DNA of 64,000 bases from Candidatus Dadabacteria bacterium (GCA_028823955.1 JAPPFE010000035.1:17917-81916), one strand, 5' to 3'. Positions 16,704 through 26,796 are shown, counted from the stretch's first letter. Notes: a model not told the origin generated them from the letters alone. Numbers and translations are program-made.

Positions 16704-16970
16704 TTAGTCATTTCTGGCCGGTTCAAGGCCCTCTTTGCCCTCGAAAAAGTCTTTGTTTATGTCAATGAACTTCTGCCATTTCTCGGGCAATTCATCTTCG
16801 TGAAATATGGCATCCACCGGACAGGGGTCTACGCACGCTCCGCAATCTATACATTCATCAGGATGTATGATCAGTTGATCATCTCCCTCATATATGCAAT
16901 CGACCGGGCACGCTTCAACACAAGCCTTGTCCTTCACTCCGATACATGGTTCGGCAATTATGTATGCCAT
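16704..16970 (-). CDS. fdxA: Seven-iron ferredoxin
   Basis: An 88-residue low-potential electron carrier of the [3Fe-4S][4Fe-4S] type. The cysteines are C9, C17, C21, C25 and C40, C43, C46, C50. By analogy with Azotobacter ferredoxin I, C9, C17 and C50 would hold the 3Fe cluster, C21, C40, C43 and C46 the 4Fe cluster, and C25 would be free. The acidic C-terminal tail is typical of FdxA. GGAGGG precedes the ATG by 8 nt. It is a single-gene unit ended by the hairpin at 16644. Its redox partner is not evident nearby. Confidence 0.92.
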   Translation of the reverse strand: MAYIIAEPCIGVKDKACVEACPVDCIYEGDDQLIIHPDECIDCGACVDPCPVDAIFHEDELPEKWQKFIDINKDFFEGKEGLEPARND

Positions 16971-17076
16971 CTTTGAACCCTCCGAATTGGCACGTTACTA
17001 CTTTACTAACTTATCATTTCTATACTAACTAAAGCACTTTCAAATAAAAGGCATCCGGATAATTGACACTTTATAT

Positions 17077-17415
17077 TCATTCTCCTTCCTGAGAAGGTTC
17101 CAAAGGTTCTTCAACAGGCGGAGAGGTTTCTTCAAACATTTCAATCGGCGATTTCTCCACCACCGAACCCGATATTGATTTTACGGAAGTGTAACCGAGA
17201 AAAAGCGAGGTAATTACGAATATGAGCCCAAAGAGCCTGGTCATCTTCACAAGAAAAGGCATTGCACCGCTCGAACCAAAGAGCGACTCCGAACTTCCGC
17301 CTCCAAACATTGAACCTATGTCCGCGGACTTGCTCGGCTGAAGCAGTATGATCAGTACAAGAAGGATGCTGACAACAATATGAATAATTTTCACCGACGG
17401 TATTAAGAACTCCAA
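17077..17415 (-). CDS. secG: Protein translocase subunit SecG
   Basis: A 112-residue inner-membrane subunit of the SecYEG channel. It has two hydrophobic segments (about 7-25 and 58-78) separated by the conserved loop LLQPSKSADIGSMFGGG ... LFGSSG. The Pro/Glu-rich tail is cytosolic or periplasmic and poorly conserved. The start is a TTG with AGGGGG 7 nt upstream. It begins 3 bp after tpiA, a common secG-tpiA pairing, and is probably translated from the tpiA transcript. Confidence 0.94.
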   Translation of the reverse strand: MEFLIPSVKIIHIVVSILLVLIILLQPSKSADIGSMFGGGSSESLFGSSGAMPFLVKMTRLFGLIFVITSLFLGYTSVKSISGSVVEKSPIEMFEETSPPVEEPLEPSQEGE

Positions 17416-17418
17416 TTT

Positions 17419-18213
17419 TTAACCCCCTACGGACTTTATTATTCTAAAAAAAGAGTCAGCTGAAAGACTTGCTCCTCCAACCAGAACCCCGCCAACTTCA
17501 TCAACAGACATTATCTTTTCTATATTACCCGTTTTGACGCTTCCGCCATATAAAACTTTCACACTACCGCCCAAACCGGGAAACATCTCGGTTAAAAGCT
17601 CCCGTATATATCCGTGAACCTCAGCTATTTCCGAAGAAGTGGCATTTTTCCCCGTTCCTATGGCCCAGACCGGCTCGTATGCTATGACGATATCTGAAAT
17701 CCGTTCCTCATCCAGATCATGCAGCGCATTTTCTATCTGGGTCTTTGTCGGCGAGAAAAGCAGTTCTTTTCTCGCCGAAATGTCTTCACTTCCACGGATT
17801 GCTTCTTCCCTCTGGACTTCGGTTTCTCCCACGCAGAGAATTATTTTCAACCCGCAGGAGATTGATAGCAGAAGTTTTTCACGGATTTGCTCATCAGTTT
17901 CCCCGAGGATGTGCCTTCTCTCCGAATGGCCAATAATAACCCAATTGCATCCGGCGTCTAAAAGCATCGGCGCGGAAATCTCACCAGTGAACGCCCCGCT
18001 TATCCTGCCGAAAACGTTTTGAGCCCCAAGATCTATGTTTGAACCCGAGATGCGTCTCCCTACCACGTCGAGAACCGTATAGGGAGGCACAAGCACTACC
18101 TGACATGCGTCGTAATCTTCTCCAAGCAGGCTGACTATTGCACCGGATAACTCCAGTGCTTCCTCCCGAAGCAAATTCATTTTCCAGTTTCCAACGACAA
18201 GCTTTTTATCCAT
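17419..18213 (-). CDS. tpiA: Triosephosphate isomerase
   Basis: A 264-residue TIM-barrel enzyme that interconverts dihydroxyacetone phosphate and glyceraldehyde 3-phosphate. Catalytic residues are K11 (NWKMN), H96 (IIGHSERR) and E180 (AYEPVWAIGTG), and the phosphate-binding LYGGSVK is near the C-terminus. It is slightly longer than the usual 250 residues because of an insert around 140-160 (SEDISARKELLFSPT). It heads the tpiA-secG pair. Confidence 0.97.
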   Translation of the reverse strand: MDKKLVVGNWKMNLLREEALELSGAIVSLLGEDYDACQVVLVPPYTVLDVVGRRISGSNIDLGAQNVFGRISGAFTGEISAPMLLDAGCNWVIIGHSERRHILGETDEQIREKLLLSISCGLKIILCVGETEVQREEAIRGSEDISARKELLFSPTKTQIENALHDLDEERISDIVIAYEPVWAIGTGKNATSSEIAEVHGYIRELLTEMFPGLGGSVKVLYGGSVKTGNIEKIMSVDEVGGVLVGGASLSADSFFRIIKSVGG

Positions 18214-18310
18214 TTAGTACCCCGTGACGAAAATTTGTCTTATCCAGAAAAAGCGAGAAAGCTACTTCCTGATCACAAGCAATGCAAGCTTTTTTCTCTC
18301 CAAAAAATAC

Positions 18311-19450
18311 TTAACCCAAAAATTCACCCAGCCTTCTTATTCCCTCCCGTATGGAGTCAACCGACGTCGTATAGGAAAACCTGAGATAATCCCTTCCCCT
18401 GTCGCTGAAATCTATTCCGGGAGTTACGCCCACGTGGCAGTTCTCAAGAATATCAAATGCGAGGCTCCAGGAGTCTCGGCTCCATCGAGAGGAATTCACG
18501 AAAACGTAGAACGCCCCCTTGGGCTCAACCGAAATATCAAATCCAACCGAGGAAAGCCCTTTTATCATCTCCTTCCTTCTTCTGTCAAACTCAGTCACCA
18601 TTGCCTCGCTTCCCCCACCCCTCTTCACTTCCTCAATAGCGGCAACTCCTGCTTTCTGAACAAAAGATCCGGCGGAAATAAAGAGATTCTGCTGAAGCTT
18701 CTGCACGTACCTTACAAGGTCTTCCGGAACTATCATGTAACCAAGACGCCAACCTGTCATGGAGTAGAATTTAGCGAAGCCGTTTATCGCTATGGCGTTA
18801 TCGGTGAATTCCAGAATGGAGTTAACGCGCGCGCCATAGACAAGACCGTGGTAGATTTCATCTGAAATCACGAAAAGACCCATCTCGGACAGTTCCTGGA
18901 GAACTTCTCTGTCCATAACCGCCCCGGTGGGATTCGCGGGAGAATTTACGAGAATAGCCTTTGTCTTTTTGCCGATATTCTTTCTGATTTCCGCAGGATC
19001 AACCTGATAACCGTCCCTTTCGTAAACAGGTATTTTCTTTGCGACTCCTCTCGCAACGCTTATTATCTGCGGATAACACGCGTAATGCGGGTCCGTTATC
19101 AATATTTCATCCCCGGGGTTAAGAACGGTCAGCATTGCCAGCAAGAGCGCCGGGGAGCTGCCTATAGTTATTATTACCCTTTCATACCCCACCTCTATTC
19201 CATAAGTACGGCTGTAATCCTCCGCGACGCTCTGGCGGAGCTCATCAATCCCAAGACTGCTTGTGTACTTGGTGTAACCTTTTTCTATCCATTTCGCGGC
19301 AGCAGAACATATTTCATCGGGAGTATTGAAATCAGGTTCTCCAACCTCGAAATGTATCACGTCTCGACCTTCATCCTCAAGGCGCTTAGCCCTCTCGAGG
19401 ATATCCATTACGTAGAAAGGTTCTATGTTTTTAACCAAATCTGAAATCAT
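18311..19450 (-). CDS. Class I/II pyridoxal-phosphate aminotransferase
   Basis: A 379-residue fold-type I aminotransferase of the AspC/AATase-I gamma-like group. Active-site residues are N173 in PANPTG, D197 and Y200 in ISDEIYHGLVYG, the Schiff-base lysine K227 in NGFAKFYSMTGWRLGY, and R235. The GFAK in place of the common SFSK is a small deviation. The start VKNIEPFYVMDI is typical of aspartate/alanine-type enzymes. It likely uses glutamate as donor; the acceptor is not decided by the sequence. It stands between tpiA and def with about 100 and 40 bp gaps. Confidence 0.9.
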   Translation of the reverse strand: MISDLVKNIEPFYVMDILERAKRLEDEGRDVIHFEVGEPDFNTPDEICSAAAKWIEKGYTKYTSSLGIDELRQSVAEDYSRTYGIEVGYERVIITIGSSPALLLAMLTVLNPGDEILITDPHYACYPQIISVARGVAKKIPVYERDGYQVDPAEIRKNIGKKTKAILVNSPANPTGAVMDREVLQELSEMGLFVISDEIYHGLVYGARVNSILEFTDNAIAINGFAKFYSMTGWRLGYMIVPEDLVRYVQKLQQNLFISAGSFVQKAGVAAIEEVKRGGGSEAMVTEFDRRRKEMIKGLSSVGFDISVEPKGAFYVFVNSSRWSRDSWSLAFDILENCHVGVTPGIDFSDRGRDYLRFSYTTSVDSIREGIRRLGEFLG

Positions 19451-19488
19451 GTTGTGAAATCGCTCTTGGAATCAAGCAAAACAAAAAA

Positions 19489-20004
19489 TTAATCCTGTGT
19501 GGAGCCGAACCGCTGGTTGATCTGTTTTACAAGAAGATCCTTTTTAAGCCGTCTTAGCCTGTCAAAAAACAATATACCATCAAGATGGTCAATTTCATGC
19601 TGAAGTACCCTTGACAACATTCCGTCCGCATCAATTGTGAAGCGCTTTCCTTTTCTATTGAGGGCAGATACACGAACGCGGTTTTTTCTTCTTACGTCCG
19701 CAAAAAATCCAGGTACGCTGAGACAACCTTCCTCTCCCACTTGGAACCCTTGAGAGGAAACAATCTCGGGATTTATAAGCTCGTAGAACTCCCTTTCTTC
19801 ACTCTCAGGTAAAGGTACATCAACTACCAGGGCCCGGATATTCCTACCGATCTGTGGAGCCGCAAGTCCGATGCCATCTGCATCGCGGAGCGTCTCCGTC
19901 ATATCATCCAAAAGACGTTCAAGGCCCTCACCTAACTCCTCCACGGGCAGGGATTTTCTCTTTAACTCAGGGGCGGGATAAACAAGGATATCAAGCAAAG
20001 GCAT
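19489..20004 (-). CDS. def: Peptide deformylase
   Basis: A 171-residue metalloenzyme that removes the formyl group from nascent proteins at the ribosome exit. All three signatures are present: GIGLAAPQIG (44-53), EGCLSVPG (92-99, metal ligand C94) and QHEIDHLDG (135-143, ligands H136 and H140, catalytic E137). It is not followed by fmt here, unlike the common def-fmt pair. The IHF/HU gene lies 50 bp upstream on the same strand. Confidence 0.97.
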   Translation of the reverse strand: MPLLDILVYPAPELKRKSLPVEELGEGLERLLDDMTETLRDADGIGLAAPQIGRNIRALVVDVPLPESEEREFYELINPEIVSSQGFQVGEEGCLSVPGFFADVRRKNRVRVSALNRKGKRFTIDADGMLSRVLQHEIDHLDGILFFDRLRRLKKDLLVKQINQRFGSTQD

Positions 20005-20054
20005 CTGCGACGCTTATAATAGAAGGGTTGTTAGCAGACCTACGCCGTGGTCTG

Positions 20055-20345
20055 TCATTCATCACTGCTTTTTTCCGTAAGTTTCGGGGCAAGCCAGCTA
20101 CTTACCCTAAACAGTGGAAGGGTTTTTTCGCCGATGTCTATTTTTTCGCCTGTTCTGGGATTTCTTCCTTCATAAGGCTCGTAATCTTTTGTAAAGAAAC
20201 TTCCGAAATGTCTTATCTCTATTCTTTCCCCATCGCGAAGCATCTCGGTCATGGCGTTAATTATGGCGTCCAGAACCTTTCTGGATTCTACGGAATTAAG
20301 GTCGAATCTCCGCGAAAGCTCCTTTTCAATGTCCGATTTTTTCAT
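20055..20345 (-). CDS. Integration host factor/HU family DNA-bending protein
   Basis: A 96-residue nucleoid protein of the HU/IHF family. The dimerisation helices (KSDIEKELSRRFDLNSVESR) are followed by the beta-ribbon arm with IEIRHFGSFFTKDYEPYEGRNP RTGEKIDI, in which the invariant NPRTG(E/K) is intact. The RHFGSF segment and length are closer to IHF subunits than HU, but alpha or beta cannot be chosen. It ends with an acidic tail (EKSSDE). It may share a transcript with def. Confidence 0.92.
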   Translation of the reverse strand: MKKSDIEKELSRRFDLNSVESRKVLDAIINAMTEMLRDGERIEIRHFGSFFTKDYEPYEGRNPRTGEKIDIGEKTLPLFRVSSWLAPKLTEKSSDE

Positions 20346-20442
20346 GATGTTTTGAAAATCAGTAAGGTTAGGACCTGATTTCTCACTCTAGATATTTTAA
20401 AGCCGTTTGTCAAGTAAGCCCTCGATTTTGCGAGGAAAATCC

Positions 20443-23400
20443 TCAGTACCCGAGATTCGGCCGGAGCCATTTCTCCGCTTCTTCAAGAGCGATTCTCTTT
20501 CTTTTCGCGTAATCCAGAACCTGATCTTTGAGTATTTTGCCAAGAAAGAAATATCTCGATTCGGGATGGGCCATGTAGAACCCTGAAACCGAACTTGGCG
20601 GAGTCATGGCGAAGCTCTCAGTAAGCGATACACCCGTGTGTTTCTTCGCCTCGAGAATATCCCAGAGAATCTTTTTTTCCGTGTGGTCCGGACATGAAGG
20701 GTAGCCGGGAGCAGGCCTTATGCCTCTGTATTTTTCATTTATCAGGTCTTCGGAACTGAGCTTTTCATCTTTCCCGTAACCCCAGAGATCCCTTACTTTT
20801 TTATGAATCATCTCGGCAAGAGCTTCAGCTATCCTGTCCCCCAGCACACTTGTCATAATCGAATTGTAATCATCCCCTTTTCGCTTGAAATCCTCGGAGA
20901 ACTGCTCAACCCCCTCCCCTGCAGTCACCACAAATCCCCCCATATAATCTTCTCTGCTCGAGACTTTTGGCGCTATAAAATCTGAAAGACAGTAATAGCG
21001 ACCCTCTTTAGAACGCATCTCCTGCTGTCTTAGAAAATGAAACGTTGCCAGAGCCTGTCTTTCTTCCCCATAGATTTCAACATCGTCTCCGACACTGTTT
21101 GCGCGAAAGATTCCGACAACAGCGCAGGGGGTGAAGACCTTCTCCAAGATTATCCGTTTAAGGAGTGTTTGACCGTCCCGGTAAAGTTTTTTTGCCTGAT
21201 CTCCTCTTTCGGTGTGCTCAAGTATTTTCGGAAAAACTCCTTTAAGTTCCCATGCCCAGAAAAAAGGAGACCAGTCGATGTAACCGGCAACTTCTTCAAG
21301 AGAGATGCTGTCGAAGACAAAGACCCCAAGCCGCCCGGGGCACTCTATCGCAATATTATCCCAGTCGGTCGGAAACGCCTTCCCCCTGGCCTCTTCTATG
21401 GAAGCATATTCCGTCTGGCCGCGGGCTTTTTCAAAGCGCCGCTTCTGCTCCAAGTTGCTTTTTTTCAGTTTCTCCATGTAAAGCTGGGCTTTTTCCGGGT
21501 CCAGCATCTCGTTGCAGGCACCTACCACGAGCGAGGCATCAGCTACGTGATCAACTATACCGCTGTATCCCGGAGCTATTTTTATCGCAGTATGAACCCT
21601 GCTTGTGGTCGCCCCGCCAATAAGAAGGGGGATGGAAAACCCTTCCCGTTCCATCTCTTTCGCGTTATACACCATTTCGTCAAGAGAAGGTGTAATCAGT
21701 CCGCTTAATCCTATGAAATCCGCGCGATGCTCTTTTGCAACGTTGAGTATTTTCTCGCAGGGAACCATTACCCCGAGGTCTATCACTTCGTAGTTGTTAC
21801 AGCCAAGAACCACAGACACTATGTTTTTTCCTATATCGTGGACGTCTCCCTTTACCGTCGCTATAACGAATTTCCCCTTGCCTCCCCCGCTTCCTTTTTT
21901 TTCCTCTTCCATAAAAGGCTGAAGGTGCGCAACGGCTCTTTTCATGACTCTGGCGCTTTTCACCACTTGGGGAAGGAACATTTTGCCGTCGCCGAAAAGA
22001 TCTCCGACCACTTTCATGCCATCCATAAGAGGCCCCTCGATAACCTCAAGCGGGGATCCGTACTTAACCCTTGCTTCTTCCGTGTCATCCTCGATGAAGT
22101 CCGCTATGCCGTTTACAAGGGAGTGCTCAAGACGTTTTTCAACCCCAAGCTCTCTCCATTGCTTGGTATCCCTCTCCGCACTCCCGGACTTTACCCCTTC
22201 AAAATGTTTCGCGTATTCAACAAGACGCTCCGTGGCGTCGGGGCGACGGTTAAGAAGCACGTCTTCCACTTTTTCGAGAAGTTCAGGTTCAATGTCGTCG
22301 TAAACGGCTAGCATTCCAGCGTTTACTATTCCCATGTCAAGCCCGGCTTTTACGGCGTGGTAAAGAAACGCGCTGTGCATAGCTTCACGCACTACGTTGT
22401 TTCCCCTGAAAGAGAAGGATATGTTGCTTACTCCACCGCTTGTGAGTGCTTCGGGACAGGATTTCTTTATCTCCCTAACGGCCTCGATGAAATTCACGGC
22501 GTAGGAATTGTGTTCTTCGATCCCGGTTCCGACAGTAAGTATGTTCGGGTCAAAGATTATGTCGCAGGGGTCCATGCCTATTTTCTCAGTTAATATGCGG
22601 TAGGCCCTTTTGCAGATTTCCACCTTGTCCTCTTTTGAGGTCGCCTGGCCTTTTTCGTCAAAAGCCATTACCACGACTGAAGCACCGTAGCGCATTGCCG
22701 CTTTTGCCTGTTCACAGAATACTTCCTCGCCTTCCTTAAGACTTATGGAATTTACAATGCACTTGCCCTGAATACATTTAAGTCCCTCCTCAATAACGGA
22801 CCACTTGGAGCTGTCTATCATCACCGGAACCTTGGTTACCTCGGGTTCCGAAGCGATAAGGTTGAGGAAACGCTTCATGCAGGCTTCAGAGTCAAGAAGA
22901 CCTTCATCGAAATTAACGTCTATTATGTTCGCCCCGTTCTCCACCTGTTGAAGAGCTACCGAAACAGCTCCTTCATAGTCTTCTTCCTTTACGAGTCTTG
23001 CGAACTTTGGAGAACCCGTAACATTGGTCCTCTCCCCAACCATTATGAAAGGTCCCTCGGCATCAGAGGTTATGGTAAGGGGTTCAAGGCCGCTTAGCCT
23101 GGTTGCGTCTTCGCGAACCGGGATTTCTCTCGGCGGAACATCTCTTAGTTTTTCAACCACCATTCCTATATGCTCCGGAGTGGTGCCGCAGCATCCGCCC
23201 ACTATGTTGACAAAACCGCTTTCCGCGAAATCCAGAAGAAGAGTAGAAGTGATCTCCGGTGTTTCATCGTATCCCGTCTCGCTCAACGGGTTGGGAAGTC
23301 CAGCGTTCGGGTAGCAGCTTATGCGGCAGTCGGCTATTCGAGAGAGCTCCTCTATGTAAGGACGCATGTCCTCAGCCCCAAGCGCGCAGTTTATACCGAC

Positions 23401-24147
23401 GCTGAAAGGTTTTGCGTGGCGAACGGAGTTCCAGAAAGCCTCCACAGTCTGTCCCGAAAGAGTGCGTCCGGATCGATCCGTTATGGTAACGGAGATCATG
23501 ACCGGAATCCTTTCCCCTCCACGCGAATCGAAAAAGCTCTCAATGGCGTATATGGCCGCTTTTAAGTTAAGGGTGTCAAAAGTGGTCTCAGGCAGAAGTA
23601 TATCCACCCCTCCCTCGACAAGAGCCTCAGTCTGCTCGCGGTAAGCTTCAACCAGTTCTTCAAAAGAAACCGCCCTGTACGACGGATCGTTTACGTCAGG
23701 GGACATTGACGCTGTCTTATTGGTTGGACCCAGCGCTCCGGCAACAAAGCAAGCCCTCCCAGGGTTTTTTTTCATAAAATCAGAAGCTGCCTTCTTTGCG
23801 AGTTTCGCCGACTCGACATTAAGGGCTCTCACCCAGTTCTCAAGGCCGTAATCGGCCTGAGCTATTGAGGTGGAGCTAAAAGTGTTGGTCTCAACTATGT
23901 CGCAGCCGGCCTCAAAGTATTCTCTGTGGATTTCATATATAACGTCGGGTCTCGTGAGGGAAAGCAGATCGTTATTCCCCTTTAGGTCCACAGGATGATC
24001 AGAGAACAGATCTCCCCTGAAGTCCTCTTCTTCGAGGTCGTGCCTTTGGATCATCGTGCCCATGGCGCCGTCGAGGAAGACTATCTTCTTTTTCGAAAGA
24101 GCCTCGAGATGCGCGGAGATTTTTATGTCCTTATATTCCGTATTCAT
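20443..24147 (-). CDS. metH: Cobalamin-dependent methionine synthase
   Basis: A 1,234-residue cytosolic enzyme that transfers methyl from methyltetrahydrofolate to homocysteine through B12. The homocysteine domain (about 20-340) carries the zinc cysteines C254, C319 and C320 ([17 protein letters not shown]). The pterin domain (about 360-620) has [13 protein letters not shown]. The B12 domain has DVHDIGKN at 768-775 with axial H770. The C-terminal activation domain has [12 protein letters not shown] for S-adenosylmethionine. All four modules are intact. The ATG at 24147 is used; a GTG lies one codon earlier. A possibly structured 88-nt leader precedes it. Confidence 0.97.
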   Translation of the reverse strand: MNTEYKDIKISAHLEALSKKKIVFLDGAMGTMIQRHDLEEEDFRGDLFSDHPVDLKGNNDLLSLTRPDVIYEIHREYFEAGCDIVETNTFSSTSIAQADYGLENWVRALNVESAKLAKKAASDFMKKNPGRACFVAGALGPTNKTASMSPDVNDPSYRAVSFEELVEAYREQTEALVEGGVDILLPETTFDTLNLKAAIYAIESFFDSRGGERIPVMISVTITDRSGRTLSGQTVEAFWNSVRHAKPFSVGINCALGAEDMRPYIEELSRIADCRISCYPNAGLPNPLSETGYDETPEITSTLLLDFAESGFVNIVGGCCGTTPEHIGMVVEKLRDVPPREIPVREDATRLSGLEPLTITSDAEGPFIMVGERTNVTGSPKFARLVKEEDYEGAVSVALQQVENGANIIDVNFDEGLLDSEACMKRFLNLIASEPEVTKVPVMIDSSKWSVIEEGLKCIQGKCIVNSISLKEGEEVFCEQAKAAMRYGASVVVMAFDEKGQATSKEDKVEICKRAYRILTEKIGMDPCDIIFDPNILTVGTGIEEHNSYAVNFIEAVREIKKSCPEALTSGGVSNISFSFRGNNVVREAMHSAFLYHAVKAGLDMGIVNAGMLAVYDDIEPELLEKVEDVLLNRRPDATERLVEYAKHFEGVKSGSAERDTKQWRELGVEKRLEHSLVNGIADFIEDDTEEARVKYGSPLEVIEGPLMDGMKVVGDLFGDGKMFLPQVVKSARVMKRAVAHLQPFMEEEKKGSGGGKGKFVIATVKGDVHDIGKNIVSVVLGCNNYEVIDLGVMVPCEKILNVAKEHRADFIGLSGLITPSLDEMVYNAKEMEREGFSIPLLIGGATTSRVHTAIKIAPGYSGIVDHVADASLVVGACNEMLDPEKAQLYMEKLKKSNLEQKRRFEKARGQTEYASIEEARGKAFPTDWDNIAIECPGRLGVFVFDSISLEEVAGYIDWSPFFWAWELKGVFPKILEHTERGDQAKKLYRDGQTLLKRIILEKVFTPCAVVGIFRANSVGDDVEIYGEERQALATFHFLRQQEMRSKEGRYYCLSDFIAPKVSSREDYMGGFVVTAGEGVEQFSEDFKRKGDDYNSIMTSVLGDRIAEALAEMIHKKVRDLWGYGKDEKLSSEDLINEKYRGIRPAPGYPSCPDHTEKKILWDILEAKKHTGVSLTESFAMTPPSSVSGFYMAHPESRYFFLGKILKDQVLDYAKRKRIALEEAEKWLRPNLGY

Positions 24148-24157
24148 CACTCCCTAA

Positions 24158-24222
24158 CCTTGTTGAGAGGCCTTGCCTTTTTCTTTTTCCCTGATGGCAA
24201 ATACCGCTTTACGGGAACAAGG
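24158..24222 (-). promoter_or_regulatory. Possible structured metH leader (pseudoknot-like)
   Basis: Reading the minus strand, TTCCC (24213-24217) can pair with GGGAA (24187-24191) while TTGCC in the loop (24196-24200) pairs with GGCAA (24173-24177), leaving an A-rich 9-nt third loop. That is the layout of an H-type pseudoknot. An outer helix CCTTGTT/AACAAGG (24216-24222 with 24158-24164) would partly compete with it and abuts the ribosome-binding region. I could not match it to a known riboswitch class, and the helices are short. Confidence 0.3.
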
Positions 24223-24235
24223 AAAAACACGGAGT

Positions 24236-25027
24236 CTACCATATGTTTCTGAGTTCTCTTAACTTTATAAAAACCGCCATCGGATCATTTTCCAAGGACG
24301 GGTCCTTTTTCCTGAGCGAGTCCAGAACATGCGGATCACTCGTTCTCATAAAAGGATTATAGGTTCTCTCCTCCCCCAGAGTTGAACGGGGAAACTTGTC
24401 CTCGGGAATTTCCTTGAGCTTTTTCTTCGCGGCTTTGTTCTCCGGTACAAGTTCAAGAGCGAATCTGAGGTTAGTCTCTGCGTAGTCATGACCGCAGAAC
24501 ATCTTGAGGCTGTCGGGAAGACCGGAGAGCTTAAAGGCAAAGGTTTCGTATAGGTCTTCGACTTTCCCCCTGAACTTTACGTTTCCACACCCTGAAACAA
24601 ATACCGTATCGCCCAGAAAAATATTGTTCCCGATTACAAAGGAGACATGTTCCGGGCAGTGTCCCGGGGTATGAATCACCTGGAGTCGCTGCTTTCCGAA
24701 GTCTATCTCGTCTCCTTCCTCTATGCCTTCGCTTCTTGGAGCGACATAGTCAAGGGCCGTTGGATGAATAAGTATTTTCGAGGAGAGAAAGACCTTTATT
24801 ATGGGGTTGTTTCCGTGAATATGGTCTGGATGGGCATGGGTATTCAGGACGTATCTAACCTTGTAATCTCTCTTTCTTATGATTTCAAGAAGAGTGATCG
24901 GATCAAGAGGGTCTATTACCACGCATTGCCCGGTTTCCTCGCACGCCACCAGATAATTGTAGTTGCTGTCGCTCTCGCCGACTTTGAAGCCATGTATTGA
25001 GAATCCGTCCTCGCTAATTACGTTCAT
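24236..25027 (-). CDS. Metallo-beta-lactamase fold hydrolase (glyoxalase II-like)
   Basis: A 263-residue binuclear-metal hydrolase. The zinc motif THAHPDH is at 63-69, followed by the third-ligand segment HTPGHCPEH, the bridging aspartate in FLGDTVFV and the late histidine in FCGHDY. The order and the C-terminal region (ENDPMAVFIKLRELRNIW) resemble hydroxyacylglutathione hydrolase, but the substrate could also be another thioester or a persulfide (ETHE1-like). A good ribosome site (AAGGAG) precedes the ATG. It is 88 bp upstream of metH on the same strand and could share its transcript. Confidence 0.87.
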   Translation of the reverse strand: MNVISEDGFSIHGFKVGESDSNYNYLVACEETGQCVVIDPLDPITLLEIIRKRDYKVRYVLNTHAHPDHIHGNNPIIKVFLSSKILIHPTALDYVAPRSEGIEEGDEIDFGKQRLQVIHTPGHCPEHVSFVIGNNIFLGDTVFVSGCGNVKFRGKVEDLYETFAFKLSGLPDSLKMFCGHDYAETNLRFALELVPENKAAKKKLKEIPEDKFPRSTLGEERTYNPFMRTSDPHVLDSLRKKDPSLENDPMAVFIKLRELRNIW

Positions 25028-25076
25028 CGGGGTCTCCTTTTTGCGTGAAAGTGTACCTGAAAGCCTTATTGCGAAT

Positions 25077-25107
25077 AAAAAAACCGGGGTTGCCCACTAC
25101 GGGCAAT
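25077..25107 (-). terminator. Possible attenuator hairpin before the hydrolase
   Basis: On the minus strand TTGCCC/GGGCAA (25090-25106, 5-nt loop, one extra G-T pair) is followed after 5 nt by T7 (25077-25083). It lies 50 nt upstream of the hydrolase start. The gap between stem and T-run makes it a weak terminator. Confidence 0.3.
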
Positions 25108-25155
25108 ATGAGCAAAAACTTCTCTAAAACCTGCAGTGGGAGTCGCAGAATTTCT

Positions 25156-25183
25156 TTGACATCAAAAGCCGTTAAGGTAATTT
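25156..25183 (+). promoter_or_regulatory. Probable thrC promoter
   Basis: TTGACA (25156-25161), a 16-bp spacer and TAATTT (25178-25183). The implied start near 25190 leaves a leader of about 23 nt that contains the TTGGAG ribosome site before the ATG at 25213. Confidence 0.55.
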
Positions 25184-25212
25184 TTACTCCCAATTGATTT
25201 TTTGGAGACACC

Positions 25213-26448
25213 ATGGGTTTCGTAGAATCTCTTAAATGCAAGGAATGCAGTGATCTTTATCCCAAGGAACCGAAGTATGTTTGTGAAACATGTTTCGGTC
25301 CTCTGGAAGCCGTATACAACTACGACGAGATAAAAAAGCATATCTCAAGAGAAAAAATAGCTTCCCGTCCGCAGAACATATGGAGATACAAGGAGCTTCT
25401 TCCGATTGACTCAGAACCCACCCTCGGAACCCAGGTGGGATACACTCCGCTTGTGCGGGCAAAAAACCTTGCAAAAGAGCTCGGGGTTTCGGAGATCTAC
25501 GTGAAAAACGACGCGGTCTGCTACCCCACCCTCTCTTTTAAGGACAGGGTTGTATCCGTAGCGCTCTCAAAAGCAAGAGAGTTCGGATTCGATACGACCG
25601 GCTGCGCATCCACGGGAAACCTGGCAAACTCCGTATCAGCGATTTCCGCTTCCGGGAATCTGAAAAGCATCATACTTATTCCCTATGACCTTGAACAGTC
25701 GAAAATACTCAACACCATAGTCTATGGAGCGAATCTCATAGGTGTAAAAGGCGGTTACGACGAAGTAAACAAGCTCTGCAGCGAAATTGCCAGTAAATAC
25801 AACTGGGCCTTCGTGAACATAAACATGAGACCTTACTACTCCGAAGGTTCCAAGTCATACGCATTTGAGGTGATGGAGCAACTCGGATGGAAAGCCCCAA
25901 AGCACATAGTGGTCCCTATGGCAAGCGGTTCTCTTCTCACCAAGGTATGGAAAGCCATAAAGGAGTTTGAGTTGCTTGGGATCGTTGAGCCTCAGGGTTC
26001 AAAAATATATGGTGCTCAAGCAACGGGATGTTCACCCATATCGACTGCATTTAAAAACGACTGGGAGATGTTCAAGCCCGTAAAACCGGATACCATAGCG
26101 AAATCCCTTGCTATTGGTACTCCGGCCGACGGTTACTACGCGATGAACATAATAAGGGAAAGCGGCGGAGCGGCTGAAGACGTAAGCGACGACGAAATAG
26201 TGGACGCGATAAAACTTCTTGCAAGAACCGAAGGCATTTACACCGAAACCGCGGGTGGAGTAACGCTGGGAGTAACGAAAAAACTCATAGAGCAAGAAAA
26301 AATCCCCCGCAACGAGCCCATCGTGGTATCGATAACGGGAAACGGTCTTAAGACCCAGGATGCCGTCGAGGGAACTCTTGGAAAACCCGCGGTGATAGGA
26401 CCTTCCCTCGAGGACTTCGAAGAGCTATACAACAGTAAAAAACCCTAG
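25213..26448 (+). CDS. thrC: Threonine synthase
   Basis: A 411-residue fold-type II PLP enzyme that converts O-phosphohomoserine to threonine. An N-terminal zinc-ribbon-like CxxC pair (C9, C12 and C24, C27) precedes the catalytic domain, as in the short bacterial/archaeal ThrC type. The PLP lysine is K110 in TLSFKDR, the phosphate loop is around ASTGNLANS, and SITGNGLKT is the late conserved segment. The sulfur-carrier gene follows 75 bp later, so a role in a sulfur-transfer variant of this fold is also conceivable, though the catalytic motifs are those of ThrC. Confidence 0.93.
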   Translation: MGFVESLKCKECSDLYPKEPKYVCETCFGPLEAVYNYDEIKKHISREKIASRPQNIWRYKELLPIDSEPTLGTQVGYTPLVRAKNLAKELGVSEIYVKNDAVCYPTLSFKDRVVSVALSKAREFGFDTTGCASTGNLANSVSAISASGNLKSIILIPYDLEQSKILNTIVYGANLIGVKGGYDEVNKLCSEIASKYNWAFVNINMRPYYSEGSKSYAFEVMEQLGWKAPKHIVVPMASGSLLTKVWKAIKEFELLGIVEPQGSKIYGAQATGCSPISTAFKNDWEMFKPVKPDTIAKSLAIGTPADGYYAMNIIRESGGAAEDVSDDEIVDAIKLLARTEGIYTETAGGVTLGVTKKLIEQEKIPRNEPIVVSITGNGLKTQDAVEGTLGKPAVIGPSLEDFEELYNSKKP

Positions 26449-26523
26449 CGTTACGTGTTATAGTCATAGTATCCGGTTAGAAGCGGAATTTCGGATAAAC
26501 CTAGGAAAAAACGGGAGAAAAAC

Positions 26524-26796
26524 ATGGTATCGGTAAGAATTCCAACCCCTCTTAGAAAGCTCTCAGGAGACAGGGACGAGCTTGACATAGAAGCATCCAC
26601 GGTATCCGCACTCATAGAGGAACTTGAGAGCGAATGTCCGGGAATAAAGAACAGGCTCTGCGATGAGAGCGGAAACGTGAGGAGATTCATAAATCTCTAC
26701 GTTAACAATGAAGATATAAGGTTTCTTGACGGAGTAGGGACAAAGCTTAGCGAAGGAGATGTCGTCTCAATCATCCCGGCGATAGCCGGAGGATAA
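26524..26796 (+). CDS. MoaD/ThiS-family sulfur carrier protein
   Basis: A 90-residue ubiquitin-like beta-grasp protein ending in the diagnostic Gly-Gly (89-90, AIAGG), which is adenylated by an E1-like partner and then thiocarboxylated. The body shows [12 protein letters not shown] at the start and [20 protein letters not shown] before the tail, the usual MoaD arrangement. GGGAG lies 6 nt before the ATG. It is next to thrC and not to moaE or thiG, so delivery of sulfur to amino-acid synthesis (as with CysO or HcyS) is as likely as molybdopterin work. No MoeB-like gene is in the window. Confidence 0.88.
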   Translation: MVSVRIPTPLRKLSGDRDELDIEASTVSALIEELESECPGIKNRLCDESGNVRRFINLYVNNEDIRFLDGVGTKLSEGDVVSIIPAIAGG

